Part shown: piece by piece, positions 57,771 through 64,000 of the stretch
How the letters are laid out: every line of letters begins with the position of its first letter
Numbering within the stretch: the first letter of the stretch is position 1
DNA from: Oscheius onirici
Lineage: Eukaryota; Nematoda; Chromadorea; Rhabditida; Rhabditidae
DNA length: 64,000 nucleotides
Assembly (NCBI GenBank): GCA_932521025.1
Contig: OW051469.1
Location: 4,166,398 to 4,230,397 of the forward strand
Direction: 5' to 3'
Program-made: the position numbers and the translations under genes
The notes under the pieces: model-generated
The model's database searches: none
What the model saw: the letters and a program-made list of their open reading frames with translations, nothing else
Told to the model about the DNA's origin: nothing

Positions 57771-57789
57771 CATGTCCATCAAGCTGAAA
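57771..57789 (+). promoter_or_regulatory. Conserved element upstream of 5S rRNA copy 2
   Basis: CATGTCCATCAAGCTGAAA, 11 nt before the gene; 16 of 19 positions agree with the copy 1 element. Confidence 0.55.
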
Positions 57790-57800
57790 CGAGCGCGCTC

Positions 57801-57919
57801 GCTTACGGCCACACCACGTTGAAAGTACGCCATCCCGTCCGATCTGGCAAGTCAAGCAACGTTGGGCCCGGTTAGTACTTGGATCGGAGACGGCTTGGGA
57901 ATCCCGGGTGTCGTAAGCT
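57801..57919 (+). rRNA. rrn-5S: 5S ribosomal RNA, copy 2
   Basis: 119 nt from GCTTACGGCC to GTCGTAAGCT, identical by eye to copy 3 and differing from copy 1 at two 5' positions. The ends pair (GCTTACG with CGTAAGC). A T-run follows for Pol III termination. Confidence 0.97.
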
Positions 57920-58088
57920 TTTTACTTTTTTTTATAATTTTGACTTGTCAAAATCTCGACAAGTAACTTGACAAGTACTTGTAATTGACTTGTCAACTTT
58001 GACCCCTTGGTGAGACTCCATTCTTCGATGTTCTGACCCTCTGGATCGTCGCCTCTTCTACTATGGAAAAGTCAGTGTATTTTTCTTT

Positions 58089-58164
58089 GTGTCGACTTCT
58101 TCCGTAGTTATAGTTTCTTGTCTTCTTCTGACGGTATAAATTGGGAGTATAAGAGCATACTAAC
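58089..58164 (+). repeat. Partial duplicate of the penultimate ZP exon
   Basis: GTGTCGACTTCTTCCGTAGT and following bases closely match 57429-57505, including the splice donor and intron start (GACGGTATRAATTGGGAG). It lies downstream of 5S copy 2, so a segment holding the ZP 3' part was copied here. The rest of 57920-58528 shows nothing else recognisable. Confidence 0.8.
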
Positions 58165-58528
58165 AAGTATGGAATATGGAATTTGAAGCTCAGATGACAA
58201 ACTTTTCTCTCTCTTCTTGTTTTGTTTTTGGAAAACCTCAGCACTTTTGTTACAGGTGATCAGACAATGTATTTGTTTTGTATGTGCAAGCATTCGCGCA
58301 GACTAGAAACAAGGCGTAAAAGAGACTCGTTTAAGAGATTTTCGAAAGTCTTATCACCCCTGTGCTTCGCCCTGAACAAGACAAGGTTCAAAAGATCTCG
58401 TTCCGTTCCATCCCGAATGCTGATCACGACCTTGAACAGAAGTGTTTGTTTTTAAAGTTCTCCTATCTTCCCGAAAACAAAAATGATGAGAATAGTTTAT
58501 GTACACGAAGAGATCATGTTTACCTTGT

Positions 58529-59601
58529 TTAGCCCATAGCGTTGAGAAGTGGACAGACCTGGTTGAGACTTCTGAAAATGTTCAAAATAAATATTTTTCT
58601 CTCAAAAAACTCACATGATACCCGCATTCTGTGCACAGCTGCAAAGACTTCCAGCCTCCTTCTTCCAGTTGAAACCCTTTGAGCAGCGTTTGAGCGAAAT
58701 GGCCAGGTTGCTGGCGGTCAGATTCGGTCTGCATTGGACTCTGTCGAAACAGTAGCCTCCGCTGTTGGTTTTGACGAAGCACTGCTTCACACATCCGGCG
58801 AAATTGAACGCCGCCTCGGCTACGGGTCTGATCTTGGCAACAAGTTGCTGTTTCAGGATTTCCTCCTTCTTTTGTTCAGCTTCAGATTCCAAAAGAGCTA
58901 GAAGAGTGGTGATGGAGGTGTAGGGAACGACTTGATTGGTTCGTTCAGCAGTACAGCTAGAAACCCAACTTTAAAGAACTGCCTGTAAAAAACTCACGAT
59001 TGCATATTCATCTGGAGACAGTCAGCAAAGGTATTAAACTGAGGAAGGAGACCTCTGTAACAAGGAACTAGCTGCTGAGGATTGATTGTGACTGCTTGGA
59101 AGATGTGGACACATTGGTCAGCACACTGTTGGACCTGCTGCTCCATCTCTCCAATACATTGTCTGGAATCATTGAACTTTTCATCATCCCTTTTTAGAGA
59201 CTTCCTATTGTTTCGGTCAGTCGCGCTCGTTGTGTAAGGGGCAGCAACACAACACACAGAAGAGTCTGTGTAGTTGTTTTTACGGCTACACTGTTGGCGG
59301 ATGGTCATTGAGAGAGTTGAAAATGCTTTGGAAACAGACTTTTAATGAGTCCTATGAGTAATTCTCAGTCTCTCTGTCTGTCTCTAAAAGAAATCAAAAA
59401 CTCACTTTTCTTCAGGACAGGAACACATTCTGATCTGTTGACCGGGAATAGTCGACTTTTTGATCAATCCATCAGCATAGGAAGCTATCTGAACCCGTCA
59501 GCTAAAAACAAAAAAAAACTAGAGCTCACTTTGTTCATAGAAATGGCATCAATGAAACTAGAGCAGAGAATAAAAGCGAGGATGAAGGTTCTGTAGATCA
59601 T
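58529..59601 (-). CDS. Secreted Cys-rich protein (CPG4/DUF19-like), paralogue A
   Basis: Signal peptide MIYRTFILAFILCSSFIDA from 59601. Exons encode IASYADGLIKKSTIPGQQIR with CSCPEEK, QCIGEMEQQVQQCADQCVHI, LVPCYRGLLPQF, FADCLQMNMQS, CTAERTNQVVPYTS, EAAFNFAGCVKQCFV, GGYCFDRVQC, LKRCSKGFNWKKEAGSLCSC, and a last exon ending NQVCPLLNAMG. The regular Cys spacing (C-x3-C, C-x8/9-C) suggests a compact disulfide-rich helical fold seen in nematode secreted families. The exon structure and sequence match the gene at 60233-61134 throughout. A TATA-like ATATAAAGG lies 36 nt upstream of the ATG, and CTAG four bases before the ATG may be an acceptor. The function is not known to me. Confidence 0.85.
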
Positions 59602-59636
59602 TTTCTAGTGTCCAACTCTGACTGCCAGCGGGTCTG

Positions 59637-59645
59637 CCTTTATAT
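59637..59645 (-). promoter_or_regulatory. TATA-like box of paralogue A
   Basis: ATATAAAGG on the minus strand about 36 nt upstream of the start codon, matching the position of TATAAAAG in paralogue B and the astacin gene. Confidence 0.5.
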
Positions 59646-59980
59646 TGTTGGTGGGCCGACCTTTGCCTTGTCATACCTGTTTTGCGTGGCGCTACTTCTT
59701 CTTGGGGTCTTTGTTATCGGAGTCAAGGTGACGAAGGAGCGGATGGCAGCCTTGTGGTCAGTTTCTTATGCCCATTGTCTTTTTGGAGAACGGTTTGCAA
59801 GAATGCGAAACTTCGGTTCAGTTTGAAACACTTGACATTCTAAAATATTTTGACCGCTAGTTTCATAACAGCCTTTTCTACTCTACGTTGAAGCTGCTGG
59901 ACTAAAAAACATAAAACCTTGTCTTCACAATTCTGCATCTGGTTGTCCAAAGACGAAAAAGAAAGCAAAACAAAAGCAAA

Positions 59981-60099
59981 AGCTTACGACACCCGGGATT
60001 CCCAAGCCGTCTCCGATCCAAGTACTAACCGGGCCCAACGTTGCTTGACTTGCCAGATCGGACGGGATGGCGTACTTTCAACGTGGTGTGGCCGTAAGC
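59981..60099 (-). rRNA. rrn-5S: 5S ribosomal RNA, copy 3
   Basis: 119 nt, reverse strand, identical by eye to copy 2 (GCTTACGGCCACACCACGTT to GTCGTAAGCT), with a downstream TTTGCTTTTGTTTT run. It lies between the two Cys-rich paralogues. Confidence 0.97.
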
Positions 60100-60110
60100 A
60101 AGCGCGGTGT

Positions 60111-60129
60111 TTTCAGTTTGAGAGACATG
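60111..60129 (-). promoter_or_regulatory. Conserved element upstream of 5S rRNA copy 3
   Basis: CATGTCTCTCAAACTGAAA on the minus strand, 11-12 nt before the gene; identical to the element of copy 1. Confidence 0.6.
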
Positions 60130-60232
60130 AAGATTTGCCCCATTTTTGCATTGTTCTGCACTTTTTATTCCCTGTCCGTACAAATAAATGTTTATTTTTA
60201 TTGTCCGGTTTCTTCAGAGATCACGCTCCCGA

Positions 60233-61134
60233 CTATCCCATGACATTGAGGAGTGGACAGACAGACTGGAGTCCCCTGAAATTGAACAAGTTTCTTTGTT
60301 ACCGCAATCCAATTTACATTACTCCAGCCGATTGTGCACACGTGCACAAAGAACCTGCTTCGCGCTTCCAGTTGAACCCTTTAGAGCATCTTTTCACTGA
60401 ACTTGTCACCTGTTGGACGCTGACATTGGGCTGACACCTGAAAGAGAGCTTAGAGGGAGACAGAGGGAGTTCTTACCGAACTCGGTCGAAGCAATACCCA
60501 GCTCTATTGGAGTTGATAAAGCACTGCTTAACACAGCCACCAAAAGAAAAGGCAGCCTCAGCTACGGGACGGATGCGGTTGATGAACTGTTGGGACATTA
60601 TTTCGTTTTTCATCTCGTAGGCTTGAGCTTCAACCAGGTTGAGTAGACGGGTAATGGAGGTGTAGGGGACCAGTTGGTTGGTTCGGACAGGTGAGCATCT
60701 GGAAGAGAGTGAGTCAATAGACACAGAGAGACGTACGATCTGAGCATGTTCTGGACACAATCTCCCATCAAATGTCCTCTGGGGATGAGTCTTCTGTAGC
60801 AGGGAATCAGAAGATCGGGTCTAGAAGTCACAGTGCCGAACTGATTGATGCAAGAGTCGGCACATCGGATTGCCTGTTGCTCCATTTCCGTTAGACATTG
60901 TCTGAGAAAGAGTCACCTTGTGTTACTCTCTCCATAATTACCTCTGTTCTGTGCAGGTACAGAGTCTGATCTGCTGACCGGGAACTCGAGCTTGAGACAG
61001 AACTCCTTGAGCATAGGAGGCTACCTGAACAGTATGCTGTCTTCAACAGCCTTTCCAGAACCCACCGCTCCCATGGAAAATGCATGTCCAGTAGTCAAGA
61101 GAGTCGCCAGAAGGACGAAGGCGTGCATGACCAT
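60233..61134 (-). CDS. Secreted Cys-rich protein (CPG4/DUF19-like), paralogue B
   Basis: Signal peptide MVMHAFVLLATLLTTGHAFS. Same exon order as paralogue A: VASYAQGVLSQARVPGQQIR with CTCTEQR, QCLTEMEQQAIRCADSCINQ, LLIPCYRRLIPR, GDCVQNMLRS, CSPVRTNQLVPYTSITRLLN, AEAAFSFGGCVKQCFI, AGYCFDRVRC, VKRCSKGFNWKREAGSLCTC, and the end SVCPLLNVMG. All cysteines are conserved between the two. The final exon ends at TAG 60233-60235. A TATAAAAG box lies 30 nt upstream of the ATG. Tandem duplication is the likely origin; the 5S gene between them was either carried along or inserted later. Extracellular location is inferred from the signal peptide; the role is unknown. Confidence 0.86.
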
Positions 61135-61163
61135 GTTGTGACATGCCAATTGAAGGGAAACCT

Positions 61164-61171
61164 CTTTTATA
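61164..61171 (-). promoter_or_regulatory. TATA box of paralogue B
   Basis: TATAAAAG on the minus strand, 30 nt upstream of the start codon. Confidence 0.6.
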
Positions 61172-61808
61172 GGTAACAGGTTTGACCTTGTTATGTGACG
61201 CAGATCCCGACGATCAAGGTAAAACTCATCGGAGTCTCTGAAGGAGTCTGAGTAGGCAGTTGGTCACTCTGGTCTATTCGCGAAACTGGCCCGAAACGTC
61301 ACGTCTTTTTAGAACTCGTTCAGTCTCGAGAGTGCCTTGTTCGGTCAGCTGGACACTCCAGTTGCAAGATGATCAAGGTTGAGAAGTACATATCACAAAC
61401 ATCTTGTTGCAGATCTATGTCCTTCTATAAATAACAAAAAAAATAATAAAGCTTTTTATTTCGACGACAAGAGTTTTCCCAAGGGCGAGGCGAGAGGCTA
61501 TGCCACACATTTACACAATGTTTTGAACATTCAAAAATCTAGATAATATACACAGGATTGGCAAAGAGCTAATAAATATTTTTTTTTTCGTATGGATACA
61601 TTGAAAGAACTAGAAAGGCCTGTAATGACTATACATTCGGAAAAAGACTAGATTAGACGGGTCTGAGACGAAGAAAAGGATCACATTTTGACTGCACAGC
61701 GACTGCTTTTGAAAGAGCTCACCCAAGATAAATGGAAGGCAAACGGCAATCGGGAGAACAAAAAGTTTACATGATGTGTTGTAGTTGGAGAGAATGGGAG
61801 GTCAGGTT
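61172..61808. other. Spacer between paralogue B and the fzr-1 3' end
   Basis: No gene recognised. A minus-strand AATAAA (TTTATT at about 61455) could be the poly(A) signal of the Cdh1 gene, about 350 nt after its stop. Confidence 0.5.
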
Positions 61809-64000
61809 CTACCGCATCTGGTTGAAGAGGTTCAGCTTGCTTCTTGCCGCCTTGTGTTGGCCGGACTTGGTGAAGACATGCCAGAAGCGGAGAGTCTCAT
61901 CACCAGCACCGGTCACAATAGCCTCACCGTCAGGACTCATGGCCTTAAAAAGATTGGTTTTCGCTGTTTAAGCTACTTTTCGTGTTTTCTTATTTACAGT
62001 TCAAAAGGTTTTTTCATCTTCCAAGCTTTCTGTCTCGCTTATTTTGTCTTTTCAACCTCCTTTCTCTGCCGTCTTTCAAATGTCGCAGCTCCAATGAAAC
62101 TAGTAAAAACGTGCCGAATTCAAGCGCTGGGGACTGTCATCGTCGTCAGTGAGTTTTACTACTTTTTCTCTGCGCTGACTGCTTCCTGTTCAACATCTCA
62201 CCACTGATAGAATCTTTTACAGCTTCTGCTATTCTCAAACGATTCACGAACGTTTTCAATCGTTTTCAAAACAGAAACACGGTGAGACTAGACAAATGAG
62301 AACATTTTGTGTTTCTTGAGGTTCCGCACTACAATTGTCCAAAAAGAAGTGAAAACAGAATTAAAGGACTTACGAGATAGAGAACGCGGAACTGATGTCC
62401 TGTAAGCTTCGTGACGGGGACCAGTGTCGGGTACTTCCAGATGATGACTTGATTGTAGCTGTAGCCATGAGTCGAGACCAGTTCACTGCTGTGCTTCGAC
62501 CACGCCACGTTACAAACCTGAATTCTTACTATAACCCAATCAAAGAGACAAGCATACCTGACTGCCAGTGTCGATGCACTGCATCGGTTGTCCGGTCAAC
62601 GTGTTCCAGAACCTGAGACAGCGATCGGCTGTTCCTCCTCCGGAAACCAGTAGACCATGGTGATGAGGTGACCACGCAAGAGCCTTCACTGCGGCATTGT
62701 GCTCTCCCCACTTGTGAACTGGCTGATCGCGTCGATGTCCCCACACAATCAGCTGATTGTCATTTCCTCCAGAAGCCAAGTACTGCTTGTCCGGCGACCA
62801 CTTCAATCCACAGACTTCCTGTCGATGGTCTATGAGCCTCCGTTGGGATTGGTGATCCTGCGGAGCACGGATGTCTCGCATCAGTATGGATCTGTCACGA
62901 CTTCCGGAGCATATCTGCTCCCCATTCCACGCCAGACAACCTATCCGTTGACTGTGTCCTTCCCGTTCGCAGATCTTCTGACTTGTATGCACATCCCATA
63001 TTTGGACCTTTCCTTTGTTCGTCCCCACTGCTAAATATTCTCCCTTGTCTGTCCACTGTACTGACGTGACGGTATCTCCGTCACTGCTCAGATCACAGAG
63101 TTTGATGACTTGACTGTTGCAGGCACTCCACAAGTAGACACAAGTGTTCAACCCCACCGAGAGCATGTTCTGTGAAGACCAGTCGACGAGATTCAAGTAG
63201 AAGTCATCTTGCAATTCCGGTGCATCTAGCACCTTGTAGGGGTTTTTTGGAACCTTTCTTTGTGGTTTTCTTGGAGATTTCAAAAGTCTTTGACTCTCCT
63301 CAGACAGAGGACAGGAGAAGACAGAAGGAGAGTTGGTCAAGGGAACTCGGGCACTTGTACCGGCTTCTCCATACTTTGTGGGAGTTTTGTGGGAATACGA
63401 AAAGAGGTTTCGTCTCGCTGGAGACCGTGACTCGTGTGGCTCTTCTTTGATCAACTGGAAATGAGAGTTTTAGTCAGGAAACAAATAGAGGAAAAAATAT
63501 AATCAAAATCTTACCCCCATGTCATCGATCCTGTCCTCCATCAGCTCATTTCGTATGAGCGCCCGTACCATCAGTTGGTCTTGTATAGTGTCCTCGTTCT
63601 GTAGGTTGTTTCCTCCAGTATTCGGAGAGGTGTTGGTCTGTTGATTCGTAGTGGGACCACCTCCTCCTCCACTTTGTCTTGTAGCACTGGCGGGTCTTTT
63701 GAATTCGGGAGGCTAGAGAAGAGAAATAGGAACAGAACTAGGAGAGGACCTACCCCAACTTCTGGCGACTGGATGGCATGGTACCGATTTGACCAGTTTT
63801 CCGTTGGCTGACGGATTGGGATGAAGCGGTCAATGTGGGCCTTTGTCGGCGTCACGTTAGGGGATCGGGTCTGAAAAGAAGAGTATGAGTCTGTTTCTGT
63901 GTCTCTCTGAGTCTCAGTAAACAAATACTCACCGATCCTATCGCTCCAGAGCTGTTGGTCTTCTGTCCAAAGTATCTCCGCTCGAAATCAGAACCAGAAG
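61809..64000 (-). CDS. fzr-1: Cdh1 / fizzy-related WD40 activator of the APC/C (5' end outside window)
   Basis: Exons 63933-64000 (partial), 63755-63870, 63515-63712, 62559-63454, 62374-62520, 61809-61943. The N-terminal region has the C-box DRFIPIR that binds the APC/C, then a Gly/Asn-rich linker, an acidic KEEPHESRSPARR and the Cdh1 signature SPRKPQRKVPKNPYKVLDAP with LQDDFYLNLVDWS. Seven WD40 blades follow (VYLWSACNSQVIKLCDLS, VQIWDVHTSQKICEREGH, HRQEVCGLKWSPDKQYLASG, RFWNTLTGQPMQCIDTGSQV, RVLYLAMSPDGEAIVTGAGD). This blade read-out identifies Cdh1 rather than Cdc20. It targets substrates to the APC/C in late mitosis and G1. The C-terminus is Met-Arg (FNQMR) where most family members end Ile-Arg. 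No break is seen. Confidence 0.97.

Noticed and set aside
1-64000. CRISPR arrays, bacterial operons or a spliced-leader RNA gene
   Set aside because: No regularly spaced identical repeats, no bacterial gene organisation, and no SL-like sequence linked to the 5S genes was found.

Overview
This is a nuclear genomic window from a nematode, most likely a free-living or parasitic chromadorean; I cannot place it to genus. Evidence: very short introns (mostly 36-75 nt) with TTTCAG-type acceptors, a nematode-type GH25 lysozyme, an astacin of the NAS type with paired ShK domains, a cuticlin-type ZP protein, Cys-rich secreted worm families, dispersed 5S rRNA genes, and splice-acceptor-like sequences directly upstream of many start codons, as expected for spliced-leader trans-splicing. 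All gene models were assembled by eye from reading frames plus GT/AG signals.

Layout. 0-0.7 kb: 3' end of the lysozyme gene. 1.0-2.4 kb: an intact-ended but internally deleted hAT element; a second copy lies at 12.2-13.5 kb. 2.7-5.6 kb: two small secreted or membrane genes, an orphan type I membrane protein and a two-Ig-domain protein. 5.7-11.3 kb, minus strand: a GPANK1-like ankyrin/G-patch protein and a long RING-H2 protein whose middle is built from five tandemly duplicated exons. 13.7-17.0 kb, minus: ANKRD13 family (GPCR-chaperone domain), possibly with a remote first exon at 18.5 kb. 19.2-23.3 kb, plus: hyccin/FAM126, whose 1.8-kb intron has collected a small MITE, a ~960-bp foldback element and two tRNA-like sequences. 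24.9-28.2 kb: a secreted protein with two homologous Cys-rich halves. 28.5-38.9 kb, minus: an RGS gene I assembled from six exons, including a 6.3-kb intron; a separate single-exon ORF for a C-terminally anchored membrane protein lies within its first intron. 38.9-44.1 kb: no recognisable gene. 44.1-45.9 kb: a large imperfect inverted repeat and a TA-flanked MITE. 46.3-48.6 kb, plus: an arrestin-domain protein. 48.7-51.2 kb, minus: the astacin. 51.6-53.1 kb: a probable relic of a Ly6/uPAR-like gene and a small basic protein. 54.6-57.6 kb, plus: the ZP/cuticlin gene. 58.5-61.1 kb, minus: two paralogous secreted Cys-rich genes. Three 5S rRNA genes (54.1, 57.8, 60.1 kb) are scattered between them. 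61.8-64 kb, minus: the Cdh1/fizzy-related APC/C activator, with its 5' end outside the window.

The genes are not a pathway. Several encode secreted or surface proteins (lysozyme, Ig protein, Cys-rich proteins, astacin, ZP protein). The rest are conserved housekeeping or signalling genes: hyccin in the plasma-membrane PI4-kinase complex, RGS in G-protein signalling, arrestin-domain protein in trafficking, Cdh1 in the cell cycle. The most notable structures are the tandem exon array in the RING gene, the reconstructed RGS gene with its nested ORF, the foldback-rich hyccin intron, the 5S genes with a shared upstream element, and a likely non-canonical intron in the arrestin gene.
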